Of a stretch of DNA of 64,000 nucleotides, positions 35,136 to 44,299 are shown one piece after another (positions within the stretch are counted from its first letter, which is position 1; every line of letters starts with the position of its first letter). The stretch comes from an uncultured Alphaproteobacteria bacterium (GTDB lineage: Bacteria > Pseudomonadota > Alphaproteobacteria > RF32 > CAG-239): assembly GCA_934254915.1 (NCBI GenBank), contig CAKQMH010000008.1, positions 1-64,000 of the forward strand, in the 5' to 3' direction. A program made the position numbers and the translations under genes. The notes under the pieces are model-generated. The model was not told where the DNA came from and made no database searches. It worked only from the letters and a program-made list of their open reading frames with translations.

Positions 35136-35486
35136 TTAAGCAAATTCGTTAAATATTACTTTAACTAAATTCATTAAGTATACAATTACAACAAAAGCTA
35201 ACGTTCTGACCGCAATTACAAACAGCCCTGCTCCGCCGCCGATGATAAGGAATTGAATTACCAAAGCAGTGGCAATGGCGCAGCCTAAGATGGCCAGCCA
35301 ATAGTTTTTAGCGCCATAAAACAAAAAAGCACAGACAGCGGCGGTTATGGAAAGAATTTGATTGCCGGCAAATGTTATAACATGGTGACAGATTGATTTA
35401 ATCAGACCAATATTCATCAGGTAACCGGCGGCAATTATAATCAAGGCAATTGCCAAAATCAGAAGATATAGTTTTAATTTTTTCAT
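35136..35486 (-). CDS. Small multi-pass membrane protein
   Basis: A 116-residue, very hydrophobic protein with about four membrane segments (about 6-22, 38-58, 62-84, 88-108), a basic N-terminus (MKKLKLY) and no recognisable motif. The ATG is preceded by AAGGTC. It lies alone between a pseudogene and the yejF stop. Family unknown; composition and start support it being real, but nothing indicates a function. Confidence 0.65.
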   Translation of the reverse strand: MKKLKLYLLILAIALIIIAAGYLMNIGLIKSICHHVITFAGNQILSITAAVCAFLFYGAKNYWLAILGCAIATALVIQFLIIGGGAGLFVIAVRTLAFVVIVYLMNLVKVIFNEFA

Positions 35487-35565
35487 ATTATGACCTTTTT
35501 TATTAAATGTTGTTACTACCCATTATGTTTATAGCGTCATGGTAATGTTGTCAATGACCGTGGGA

Positions 35566-37128
35566 TTATTTAAATGCGTATAATAGTTTTTGTGTATATT
35601 GCTGAAGAGGATTTTTAAATAATTGTTCAGTAGAATTAAATTCAACAATCTTGCCGTTTTGCATAACGGCAATGTCATCGGCGATTGCTGATACGGCATA
35701 TAAATCATGAGAAATAAAGACATAACTTAGTTTTCTAGATAATTGAATTTGTTGTAATAATTTTAAAATTTGCGCCTGAATGGTAACATCGAGCGCTGAT
35801 GTCGGCTCATCAAGAATCAGAATTTGCGGATTTAAGATTAAAGCACGGGCCAAAGCTATCCGTTGTCGTTGGCCGCCGGAAAATTCATGAGGATATTTAA
35901 GTAAGTCACTGATATTTAAGCCAACTTCGTTTATAGACTGAATAATCCGCTGTTGTTTTGCTTCTCGTTTGAGGTGGGGAAAATGGACGTCCAACCCCTC
36001 ACCGATGATTTGAGCAATATTCATGCGCGGATTCAAAGAGTTAAAAGGATCTTGAAAAACGATTTGCACTTGTTGATGAAAATTGGCAGTTAGATTGTAA
36101 AATTTTATATTGCCTTGGTATTTCAATAAATTGCACAAGGCATGTCCCAATGTGGTTTTGCCGGAACCGGATTCACCGACTATGCCTAAGTTTCGCCCTT
36201 TATATAATGTGAAACTTACGTTGTCTACGGCAGTTAAATATTGCGTAGTCTTTCCCCAAAAGTTTTTGTTTAAGGGATATTTTACGGTAATGTTTTGAGC
36301 TTCGCACAAAATATCTTTCGATATATTTTTATCTTTTTTCAATATATTGGTGGAGTAAATTAATTTTTTAGTATAACTTTGTTGCGGGTTATTAAAAATT
36401 TCGTCTGCCGGCCCTTGTTCAATGATTTTTCCTTGTTTCATAACAATTACCCGGTCTGCAATTTTTTGTACCAGACGCAAATCATGACTAATAAAAATAA
36501 TCGACATTTGCAAATCTTTTTGCAGCTTTAACAACAACTCAATGATTTGCTTTTGAATGGTTACATCAAGCGCTGTTGTGGGCTCATCGGCAATTAAAAT
36601 ATCGGGATGGTTGGCAATGGCCATAGCAATCATTACACGTTGCCGCTGCCCGCCGGAAAGCTCATGCGGATAAGCATTAAGTCTGGCGCGGGCATTCCTT
36701 ATTCCGGTTAAGGTTAAAAGTTTTAAGGCTTGTCTTTGAGCCTGTTTGAAAGTCATATTTTGGTGAATTTGCAAAGCTTCGGCAATTTGTTTTCCGATAC
36801 GGTGCAGAGGATTTAGAGAAGACAGCGGTTCTTGAAAAATAAATCCGATTTTATTGCCGCGGATGTGTCGTAAGTCTGGATTATTTAGCAATTCCTGTCC
36901 GGAAAACTTTATGGATGATTGCCGGTTATGAGAGGCTTTGGGATAAGGCAAAAGCCCTAAAATTGATAACGCGGTTAACGATTTTCCGGAGCCGGATTCA
37001 CCGACTATGCCTAATATTTCACCTTTATTCAAGGTAAACGAAATATCATCAACAGCCGTGAAAATTTGTTGTTGGGGAGTGTTAAAAAATACAGACAGAT
37101 TATTTACTTCGAGCAAAGACGCAGTCAT
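35566..37128 (-). CDS. yejF: Dual ATP-binding subunit of peptide ABC transporter (YejF-like)
   Basis: Two fused ABC ATPase domains. The first (about 5-245) has GESGSGKSLTALS, LSGGQRQRV and ADEPTTALDV; the second (about 275-515) has GESGSGKTTLGH, FSGGQRQRIALA and LDEPTSALDV. The length of 520 residues fits YejF/DppD-DppF fusions. It energises oligopeptide or microcin-C-type peptide import. Its start overlaps the yejE stop by 4 bases. It is the last gene of the minus-strand transcript. Confidence 0.94.
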   Translation of the reverse strand: MTASLLEVNNLSVFFNTPQQQIFTAVDDISFTLNKGEILGIVGESGSGKSLTALSILGLLPYPKASHNRQSSIKFSGQELLNNPDLRHIRGNKIGFIFQEPLSSLNPLHRIGKQIAEALQIHQNMTFKQAQRQALKLLTLTGIRNARARLNAYPHELSGGQRQRVMIAMAIANHPDILIADEPTTALDVTIQKQIIELLLKLQKDLQMSIIFISHDLRLVQKIADRVIVMKQGKIIEQGPADEIFNNPQQSYTKKLIYSTNILKKDKNISKDILCEAQNITVKYPLNKNFWGKTTQYLTAVDNVSFTLYKGRNLGIVGESGSGKTTLGHALCNLLKYQGNIKFYNLTANFHQQVQIVFQDPFNSLNPRMNIAQIIGEGLDVHFPHLKREAKQQRIIQSINEVGLNISDLLKYPHEFSGGQRQRIALARALILNPQILILDEPTSALDVTIQAQILKLLQQIQLSRKLSYVFISHDLYAVSAIADDIAVMQNGKIVEFNSTEQLFKNPLQQYTQKLLYAFK

Positions 37129-38189
37129 GAGTTTTTCCTCGTATCAAAGGCATCACGCACGCCCTCCCCGATAAAAATCAGCATAGTCAGTAGCCCTGAT
37201 AGCACCACAAAAACAGATATCCCAATCCAGGGAGCTTGGAGATTGTCTTTTCCCTGACGCACCAAATCGCCCAGAGACGGATAATCTTGCGACAAGCCTA
37301 AGCCTAAAAAATCAAGAGCGGTCAGAGCCACGATTGATTCAGACAGAATAAAGGGAATAAAAGTTATGGTCGCAATAACGGCATTGGGCAGGATATGTCT
37401 GAAAATAATACGCATATTGCCGACACCTAAGGCATGAGCCGCTTTAACAAATTCAAAATTTTTGGTCTTTAGAAACTCAGCACGAACGACACCTACCAAT
37501 CCCATCCAACTGAAACAAAGCATTATGAGTAATAGCCCCCAAAAGGTTGGCACAAAGAGGCTGGCGATAATGATAAGCACAAATAATTGCGGCAGAGATT
37601 CCCATATTTCAATAATACGCTGCAAAAACAAGTCTACCTTCCCGCCGAAATAGCCTTGAATCGCGCCGGCAATGATGCCGATAAGCGATGATAAAAGCGT
37701 GAGAATAAAGGCAAAAATTACTGACAAACGCAATCCGTAGACTATACGTACCAAGATGTCCCGCCCCTCATCATCCGTGCCAAGCCAGTGGTGTTTACTT
37801 GGGGCTGAGGGTGTGGGTTGTTTGAGATTGTAATCAACGGTGTTAAAAGAATATGGTATAGGCGGGAAAAGCATCCAACCTGATTTTTCAATATTGGTGC
37901 GAATATAGTCATCGCGATAATCCGCTGGGGTTGGAAAATCTCCGCCAAACGTTTGTTCGCTATAATTGTTAAACAGCGGGAAATAATATTTTCCATCGTA
38001 TTTCAGCAACAAAGGTTTATCGTTGGCCCATAATTCGGCAAATAAGCTTATAATAAATATGGCTGTAAAAATCACAAAAGATAAACAAGCCCGACGATTG
38101 TGCTTGAAAGCCGATAAACGTCTTGAATAAAGTCCGGTCGCAATATTTGGGTTGGCGGACAAGCGTTTAACTCCCTTGCGTAATTTCAC
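37125..38189 (-). CDS. yejE: Peptide ABC transporter permease (YejE-like)
   Basis: A 354-residue permease with an N-terminal membrane helix, a long periplasmic loop (about 60-125, with PPIPYSFNTVDY) and the BPD_transp_1 domain containing HHWLGTDDEGRDILVRIVYGLRLS and the EAA-like loop AAHALGVGNMRIIFRHILPNA. This loop and N-terminus match YejE in the YejABEF system. The start is GTG at 38189, overlapping the preceding gene by 23 bases. The solute-binding protein YejA and permease YejB are not present upstream as they usually are. Confidence 0.93.
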   Translation of the reverse strand: MKLRKGVKRLSANPNIATGLYSRRLSAFKHNRRACLSFVIFTAIFIISLFAELWANDKPLLLKYDGKYYFPLFNNYSEQTFGGDFPTPADYRDDYIRTNIEKSGWMLFPPIPYSFNTVDYNLKQPTPSAPSKHHWLGTDDEGRDILVRIVYGLRLSVIFAFILTLLSSLIGIIAGAIQGYFGGKVDLFLQRIIEIWESLPQLFVLIIIASLFVPTFWGLLLIMLCFSWMGLVGVVRAEFLKTKNFEFVKAAHALGVGNMRIIFRHILPNAVIATITFIPFILSESIVALTALDFLGLGLSQDYPSLGDLVRQGKDNLQAPWIGISVFVVLSGLLTMLIFIGEGVRDAFDTRKNS

Positions 38190-40743
38190 TGTCAGTATCG
38201 TCTAAAAATGGAGGAATAACATCATGCGACTTGGTTTCGGTAGTTTCAGAAGTTTGTCCGGTGACGTTATCAGTAACTTTAATATCAAGATTAATTTTGG
38301 CATTTGAAACAGCATTAGCACGTGGTTGGAGCTTTTGAGCTTCAGCCAGTGCCGCAGCAGCTTTCTGTTTCTTTTCTCGGACAATACGTTCAATCTCATC
38401 GGGTGTGCGGATGGTATTATTTGTATTGTTTAGGGTCTGTTTTGTTGTCGCAGATACTTCGATTTTCTCAGTGGTTGTGACAACCTTAACCTCTTTTGTA
38501 GCAGAAGTGGTGGTTGACTTTGATTGTGATTTAACCGATGTTTCTGAGCTTTGAGATACACTAGTTTGGGCGGCATCAGGCTGCGGCTGGGCAGCTTCCG
38601 GCTCAGTTGCTTCATCAATGGTTTCAGATGAGTCATCAGCATCTGTTTCTAAAGCCGGTAATGGAACTGTCGGAGCTTCTTTTTCAAGCTCTTCAACCTT
38701 AGAGGCTACCGGAGCAGGTTTAACTTCCTGATCAGGCAGTTGAGCATCATCAGAAACAGCCGGTTCGGCCGCGGATGTATTTTCGGATTGAGCGGCAGAA
38801 TGAGTGCTGTCTTCAGATTTATTATTAACTAAATTGCTCAGATTATTGTCTTTGCTGTTAACTTTTGCCCAGTCATCATACCATTTAAAGAATTCCGGCA
38901 AAGCTGATTTTATTTGCTTATCGGTTATGGCAATTTGGGCAAACTTGCGATTCAGCTCATCTTTGATTTGATTAGCAAAGCCCATATCGTCATATGGTTG
39001 GCAAGCCGCATCTTTTTTTATCAGGCTATTAATAATGTTGTCAACATTGCATACTTCGTTATTAATTGACGGTTGGTCGTTAGTCGGGCGATAAATTGCA
39101 AACGAAACGGTCCTATTAACAATATCTTCAAACGGTTCAGCGGTTACGGCGGTCATACGCTTGGGAGTATTGAGGCCGTGGATAACAATGGTTGTGTCCC
39201 GCATAGCACCGGAGTTAGTCAAATTTTGAATGAAATTCTCCAGTTGGCCTATCATACAGGTTATTTGTTCAGCGTAAGCATCTTTTTTCTGTTGCGCATT
39301 AGTGCTGTCGGCGCTTATCCAACGCGAAATCGGCTTGATTTTGCAGTCGCTATCGTAAATATATAAATCAGCCGGCATATCGATAATGGCAAAATAAGCA
39401 TTTTTACCTTCATCGCGGTCGATTTCGTGAGCCATAACATCAAGAGTTTTGAATGAGTTGACAATTGAAAACTGCTGATAATTAAAGTCTGCCGCCGGGA
39501 AATTCTGAGATGACAAAACCAGCTGCAGTACGCTGTTGACCTGATTAATATCGGCAACCAGTCCGGTACTTTCCAGCCATTGATCAAACAATAAAATGCC
39601 TTTTTGCATTGCGGTTAAGTTCATATCATCCATAGCAAACGGCAGGTTAGATGACTTAATGCATTTGCTTACCGCGATTTCATTATTAACATAGCAGGTT
39701 TCGACCCCATGGTTTTCGTATACTTTGAGCTGATAGTCATCTTTACGGAAGTGATTGAACATTTTGTTGCTTTTAAGATAGAGCATCGGAGTGTGCAATT
39801 CGTCAAAATTCCAATAGCTGCGAAGCAAAACATTGCTCAAAGTATAATCAGCATAATTTTCTTTGTGGTCTGAAGGGTTAAATGCCGTAACCAGATTTAA
39901 GAACGGGTACGATGTTGAGGCATAAGCATTGGCATAAAGCGTGAAATTGTTTTGAGTATAGAAACCAAGCATGGCATCAATGGCTGTTTTGACGGAGGTT
40001 GATTGTTTGGCGGCAGGAGTTCCGGCGCTAAATCCGTTTAAGACATCAACGGAGGTTAACCCCGGCATGGCGATATAGATAAAGCGTTGATCTGATTTGT
40101 TTTCGGCAACATTTACGGTCGGATTATCATAAAGTGTCTTAAACTGAGTTGCCGTCGGGTTAAAATAGTTTTCTAAGAAATTCCAACCAAAAATAAACAG
40201 CAAAATGCCCAATATATAAGTCTGAGTCATGCGACCGGCAAAAGTTGTGAAAACAAGGACGACCAAACCGGCAGCGACCGCTAAAATTATGTGCGAGTAA
40301 TAATTAAAATATTCCAAAGCTTCGGCGGTTAAAATACTGCTAAAACTGTTGGCCAAGATTGAACCTTTGTCAAATAAGGCGAATTGATTCATTATAGCCA
40401 GTAAGAATAATGCTGATACGACTGCAACCCAAAGGTTTTGTAAAAAACGGGAAAAAGATAACAGAAAATTTATCAGGAAGAATAAAATTGCCAATCCGGA
40501 AATAAGATATAAGGATTCAATATTGATGGTCTGTGCGTCGGTGAAGATGCTGTAACTTCCCGATTTGGCAAACAAGACAAAGTCCAGAGCAGCCAAAGCG
40601 GCAACTATCAACCCTTTAATTAAGACATCAGCCACATATTGCCCGAAAGATCGATGGCGTCCGCGAGCCTGAGCGGCTTTCTTTTCGCGGTTTAAGGCCT
40701 TAGCGGAAACCTGGCGGCGATCATCAATAATTATATCTTCCAT
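38167..40743 (-). CDS. Membrane protein with degenerate sulfatase-like domain and long low-complexity tail
   Basis: A basic N-terminus (about 1-33) is followed by about five membrane helices (35-58, 78-100, 104-125, 150-170, 174-195), then a soluble domain of about 400 residues. This resembles LTA-synthase/EptA-type alkaline-phosphatase-fold proteins: FIYIAMPGLTSVDVLNG, ASTSYPFLN at the nucleophile position, and TTIVIHGLN where a metal-binding DHG would be. Catalytic metal ligands look lost. Residues about 640-858 are a Ser/Thr/Glu/Ala/Pro tail with a basic helix RIVREKKQKAAAALAEAQKL. Function unknown; envelope structural or regulatory roles are possible. It overlaps yejE. Confidence 0.7.
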   Translation of the reverse strand: MEDIIIDDRRQVSAKALNREKKAAQARGRHRSFGQYVADVLIKGLIVAALAALDFVLFAKSGSYSIFTDAQTINIESLYLISGLAILFFLINFLLSFSRFLQNLWVAVVSALFLLAIMNQFALFDKGSILANSFSSILTAEALEYFNYYSHIILAVAAGLVVLVFTTFAGRMTQTYILGILLFIFGWNFLENYFNPTATQFKTLYDNPTVNVAENKSDQRFIYIAMPGLTSVDVLNGFSAGTPAAKQSTSVKTAIDAMLGFYTQNNFTLYANAYASTSYPFLNLVTAFNPSDHKENYADYTLSNVLLRSYWNFDELHTPMLYLKSNKMFNHFRKDDYQLKVYENHGVETCYVNNEIAVSKCIKSSNLPFAMDDMNLTAMQKGILLFDQWLESTGLVADINQVNSVLQLVLSSQNFPAADFNYQQFSIVNSFKTLDVMAHEIDRDEGKNAYFAIIDMPADLYIYDSDCKIKPISRWISADSTNAQQKKDAYAEQITCMIGQLENFIQNLTNSGAMRDTTIVIHGLNTPKRMTAVTAEPFEDIVNRTVSFAIYRPTNDQPSINNEVCNVDNIINSLIKKDAACQPYDDMGFANQIKDELNRKFAQIAITDKQIKSALPEFFKWYDDWAKVNSKDNNLSNLVNNKSEDSTHSAAQSENTSAAEPAVSDDAQLPDQEVKPAPVASKVEELEKEAPTVPLPALETDADDSSETIDEATEPEAAQPQPDAAQTSVSQSSETSVKSQSKSTTTSATKEVKVVTTTEKIEVSATTKQTLNNTNNTIRTPDEIERIVREKKQKAAAALAEAQKLQPRANAVSNAKINLDIKVTDNVTGQTSETTETKSHDVIPPFLDDTDSEITQGS

Positions 40744-40809
40744 GTTCTATCCTTTCCGAGTATATCTTCGTGCATATAATTAAACATATTTTTTTGAACT
40801 TTTAAAGCA

Positions 40810-40845
40810 AAAATCCTCAGAAGTTGCAAAACTTCTGAGGATTTT
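40810..40845 (-). terminator. Terminator of rpsD
   Basis: A 16-bp perfect stem AAAATCCTCAGAAGTT/AACTTCTGAGGATTTT with the loop GCAA. It is symmetric, so usable on both strands. Confidence 0.9.
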
Positions 40846-40864
40846 ATCCAAAGTCTTAAAAAGA

Positions 40865-41476
40865 CTATCTTGAGTAGAACTCGATAACCAGATTCGGTTC
40901 CATAACAGATGCATAAGGAACATCGTCATATTTAGGAACAAAACTGTATTTAGCAGTCAATTTCTTGTTATCTACTTCAAGGTAACCCGGAACATCACGA
41001 GAACCGGCTTCAACAGCAGCAATAACCATCGGCAGTTGTTTAGATTTCTCGCGAACTTCAATAACATCGCCGGCTTTAGCCATGTAAGAAGGAATATTAA
41101 CCTTTTTACCGTTTACGGTAACGTGACCGTGGTTTACAAACTGGCGGGCAGCAAAAATTGTCGGAACAAATTTTGCTTTATAAACAAGATTATCCAAACG
41201 AGATTCCAAAATACCGATAAGGTTTTCAGCAGCGTCACCGCTTCTTCTGATAGCTTCAACATAGTATTTGTGGAATTGTTTTTCAGAAACGTTACCATAG
41301 TAGGTTTTCAGTTTCTGTTTAGCAGATAATTGCTCACCGTAGTCAGTCGGTTTTTTGCGTCTTTGACCATGTTGACCCGGAGCATATTCTCTTTTGGCAA
41401 CAGAGCTATTCGGATTTCCCCAAATTGTGCCATATTGGCGCTCTTTTTTCTTTTTAGCAGTAACGATACTTTTCAT
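40865..41476 (-). CDS. rpsD: 30S ribosomal protein S4
   Basis: Primary 16S rRNA-binding protein that nucleates 30S assembly. The core REYAPGQHGQRRK, LSAKQKLKTYYGNVSEKQF, and the S4 RNA-binding domain LESRLDNLVYKAKFVPTIFAARQFVNHGHVTVNG-K are typical of alphaproteobacteria. The first 20 residues (MKSIVTAKKKKERQYGTIWG) are shorter and more basic than the usual KxKIxRRLG start and lack zinc cysteines. The length of 203 residues is normal. It stands alone, outside the alpha operon, with its own promoter and structured leader. Confidence 0.97.
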   Translation of the reverse strand: MKSIVTAKKKKERQYGTIWGNPNSSVAKREYAPGQHGQRRKKPTDYGEQLSAKQKLKTYYGNVSEKQFHKYYVEAIRRSGDAAENLIGILESRLDNLVYKAKFVPTIFAARQFVNHGHVTVNGKKVNIPSYMAKAGDVIEVREKSKQLPMVIAAVEAGSRDVPGYLEVDNKKLTAKYSFVPKYDDVPYASVMEPNLVIEFYSR

Positions 41477-41521
41477 TAAACTTTTCCTTAAATTTTATGT
41501 TTAGATTATTGTCCCGATAGT

Positions 41522-41569
41522 TTTGGCTTATGTGTGCCAAACGAGGCAGTTAAGCTGCCTTCATTCTCG
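41522..41569 (-). promoter_or_regulatory. Two-hairpin leader of rpsD mRNA
   Basis: On the minus strand the leader forms AGGCAG/CTGCCT (41560-41544), extendable by CGAG/CTCG to 41569, and then TTTGGC/GCCAAA (41541-41522), about 45 bases before the start. S4 is known to autoregulate through its mRNA in several bacteria; whether this leader binds S4 is an inference. Confidence 0.45.
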
Positions 41570-41581
41570 GAAGTGCTGAAA

Positions 41582-41609
41582 ATCTATAACATAAATTACT
41601 TAAAATCAA
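41582..41609 (-). promoter_or_regulatory. Possible rpsD promoter
   Basis: On the minus strand: TTGATT, 15 bases, TATAGAT. The spacing is short. Confidence 0.4.
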
Positions 41610-41690
41610 GCTTTTTTTTATTAAAAACTTAGGAAATATTTAAACTTAATTTTCTATTGTAAAGGAAAATAAGGTAAGGAAAAGTATTTT

Positions 41691-43445
41691 ATGTCGTACG
41701 ATCTATTGTTACAACAAGCGCTAAAACAGCATGAAAACGGCAATTGGAATGAGGCCGAACGGGTATACCGCCAAATTTTGGAAACGGCTCCCAATCAACC
41801 GGAAGTGCTTAATCTGCTGGGGTTAATTGCCCAAGCCAAAGGCGCTGATACGGAAGCGTGTGAGCTTTTTGCGCAGGCCATTCGCCAAAAAAACGATAAT
41901 CCGGCATTTTATTATAATCTGGCATTTTCACTCAAAAATGACGGAAAGCTTCATGAGGCGTTAGATAACTTTCAAAAAGCCTTAAACTTAAAACCTGATA
42001 TTAAAGAAGCTTATAATGAAACCGCCCTGCTCTATCAGCGGCTTGGTGATTTGGAAACTGCCCGCCGGTACTGGAAAACGGCATTAGATTTGGATTGCGA
42101 GTATGTCGAGGCCAAGGCTAATCTGGCAATGAGTTATGAAAATGAAGATTTGAACAAAGCTATTAGCGAATTGGAGAAAATTATTCAAAACTATCCGCAA
42201 GACGGACGCACGCTTTTTTATTTGTGTCAACTGTATATTAAAAACAAAGACTATACAAAAGCTCAACAAGCGGCTATCGAGGCTAAAACCGCCGCTCCTT
42301 TTTCCGACGAAGTGCAAACGATTTTGGGACAATTGGCAGTGCGAGATAATAAAAATGTGGAGGCACAGGCTTGTTTTGAACAGGCTTTGGCCGTTAATCC
42401 CCGCAATATTGCAGCGTTAAAAGGAAGAGCCGATGTTTGCTGTCGGCTTGGTAATTATGAACAAGCCGAAAAATATTATAAGAAAGCCTTGGAAAACGAT
42501 AACACCGATTGGGAATTGCATAATAATTATGCGGAGATGTTGTGCCGCCAAAAAAGAACGGCAGAAGCCTTAGAAGAATATCGCCAAGCGGTTATTATTA
42601 ATCCCAAATCGGCTGAAGTCAGCAATAATTTAGGAACTGTATTAAAAAGCTGCGGTGATTATGAGCAGGCTTTGGGATTGTTTTTTAATGCGATGAATCT
42701 TGATGAAAATTTGGAAGAAGCACAGATTAATGCCGTGGAAACATTGATATTGGTAGCTCAGAAAGATGCTGCTGATGCACAAAAAATCGTGGAAAACTGG
42801 TTGCGGCAAAAGCCGGATAATCTGTTCGCCCGCCACCTGCTCAATTCGTTAAAAGGAGAAACAAGTGAAATTGATATTAAGTATAATCAGAGGTTGTTTG
42901 AACATTTTGCTGATTCCTACGAGCTGGTTGTTGCGAATTTGGACTATCAAGCTCCGTTGGCTGTGGGAAGATTTGCAGGATCTCTTAAAACTACCATTGT
43001 GGATTTGGGGTGTGGTACGGGGTTGGTTGGTGAAATTGTTAAAAATTCTGAGAATCATCTGACCGGAGTAGATATTTCGCCCAAAATGCTTGCAAAAGCT
43101 AAAGCAAAAGGTGTCTATGAAGAACTTGTTTGTGATGATGCTGTAAGCTTTTTACAGCATCATCCCGATTTTGATTGGGCAATAGCCGTTGATGTTTTGG
43201 GATATATCGGAGATCCCTCGCCGCTTTTTGCGGCCGCCGGCAAAGCCGATTTATTATTCACAACCGAAAATCTTGATGATGAAAACGGCTACAAACTTTT
43301 CCCTAACGGCAGATATAAACATTCACCTGGCTATATAACAGCTAAATTGTCGGCTTGTGGCTTTAAGGTCGAAATGCAAAAAGTGGTATTGCGTAAAGAA
43401 AACGGTGTTCCGGTTCAAGGAACGATTTGGAAAGCTCGACACTAA
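41691..43445 (+). CDS. TPR protein fused to methyltransferase
   Basis: Residues about 1-375 are some ten tetratricopeptide repeats (for example NWNEAERVYRQILETAPNQPE, AFYYNLAFSLKNDGKLHEAL, AALKGRADVCCRLGNYEQAE). From about 420 a class I SAM methyltransferase domain follows: VDLGCGTGLVGEI (motif I), LTGVDISPKMLAKAKAKG (motif II) and DWAIAVDVLGYIGD (motif IV). Such TPR-methyltransferase fusions are common in alphaproteobacteria and are often near polysaccharide or flagellin-modification genes. The substrate is unknown. ATG with AAGGAAAAG upstream; monocistronic. Confidence 0.9.
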   Translation: MSYDLLLQQALKQHENGNWNEAERVYRQILETAPNQPEVLNLLGLIAQAKGADTEACELFAQAIRQKNDNPAFYYNLAFSLKNDGKLHEALDNFQKALNLKPDIKEAYNETALLYQRLGDLETARRYWKTALDLDCEYVEAKANLAMSYENEDLNKAISELEKIIQNYPQDGRTLFYLCQLYIKNKDYTKAQQAAIEAKTAAPFSDEVQTILGQLAVRDNKNVEAQACFEQALAVNPRNIAALKGRADVCCRLGNYEQAEKYYKKALENDNTDWELHNNYAEMLCRQKRTAEALEEYRQAVIINPKSAEVSNNLGTVLKSCGDYEQALGLFFNAMNLDENLEEAQINAVETLILVAQKDAADAQKIVENWLRQKPDNLFARHLLNSLKGETSEIDIKYNQRLFEHFADSYELVVANLDYQAPLAVGRFAGSLKTTIVDLGCGTGLVGEIVKNSENHLTGVDISPKMLAKAKAKGVYEELVCDDAVSFLQHHPDFDWAIAVDVLGYIGDPSPLFAAAGKADLLFTTENLDDENGYKLFPNGRYKHSPGYITAKLSACGFKVEMQKVVLRKENGVPVQGTIWKARH

Positions 43446-43458
43446 AAAATATTATAAG

Positions 43459-43492
43459 AAAACCGCCCCATTGGTTGAGGCGGTTTGTTTTT
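43459..43492. terminator. Terminator between convergent genes
   Basis: An 8-bp stem AAACCGCC/GGCGGTTT with an 11-base loop and a T-run after it. A-rich sequence before it allows use on the minus strand too. Confidence 0.75.
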
Positions 43493-43509
43493 TAAGTATT
43501 GGTGTTTAA

Positions 43510-44079
43510 TTAGAAAGTGTATCTTACACCGGCTGTAGCTTCCCACATATTGTCGAGGTAGCTGGTGTTTACATAGTTATAACGTCCCATTACACGGGCA
43601 GAGAAATGATCGGTGAAGTTATATTGCGCACCAAGACCAAAACGATAGCCCAAGTGGTCTTTATCATATTTGCCGGCGGACAAACCTTTAACCGTCAGGT
43701 TGTAATTGCCCAAACCGATTGAAGCCAACAAATCAACTTTATCAGCGCAATCCATCGGCAAATAGCCGTACAAATCCAAACCGTAAGAATGGAATTTTGA
43801 CTTAGCGGTTACGGTCGAGGTCAAATCTTTTTTACGATGTCCTGACAGTTGATAATAAGCTTCCAAGCCGGCATATTTGCCCAAACGAGTACCAACGTTA
43901 ACGGCGCCGGAATTATAGGCCTTTTTCAAAGAATTAGCATCACCTTTGAAATCAGCATTGTCATAGATATAATCCATACCGACATAAGGTTCGATTTCGT
44001 GACCGAACATCTGTTGGGCATTGGCTTGAGTGGAAAATAAAACGCAGGCTGCTCCTGCTAACAATAAAGCTTTATTCAT
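43510..44079 (-). CDS. Outer-membrane beta-barrel protein (OmpW/OmpA-barrel-like)
   Basis: The start is the ATG at 44079, with GGAG 9 bases upstream; an ATG at 44094 has no binding site. The signal peptide is cleaved after ANAQQ or nearby (about residue 22). The mature part (about 165 residues) alternates polar and hydrophobic residues in about eight strands, with typical barrel turns (VGTRLGKYAGLEAYYQLSG, FGLGAQYNFTDHFSARVMGRY) and the C-terminal GVRYTF ending in Phe, the BAM recognition signal. A small eight-stranded porin-like or adhesion barrel. Specific family not assigned. Confidence 0.88.
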   Translation of the reverse strand: MNKALLLAGAACVLFSTQANAQQMFGHEIEPYVGMDYIYDNADFKGDANSLKKAYNSGAVNVGTRLGKYAGLEAYYQLSGHRKKDLTSTVTAKSKFHSYGLDLYGYLPMDCADKVDLLASIGLGNYNLTVKGLSAGKYDKDHLGYRFGLGAQYNFTDHFSARVMGRYNYVNTSYLDNMWEATAGVRYTF

Positions 44080-44299
44080 TTTTATAAACTCCATATTATA
44101 AATAAGTTTTACATTAAGTAGTCCATATTTATAGTCCTAGGAGAGTTGTAACTTTGATTTAATCAATGTTACGTTAAATACAATAGTCCGATTTATTTTT
44201 TTTGCAACTTTTATTTTTATTATAATATTTTATTTAATTTGTTTTTTGTTAACACCTTATATTTATAATATTAGAAATTTCAAAAACAAGGAGTTAGGT

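Noticed and set aside
38202..38642. Extra open frames inside the tail of the sulfatase-like gene
   Set aside because: They are frame-shifted readings of a low-complexity repeat region, rich in Leu/Lys/Gln by composition only.
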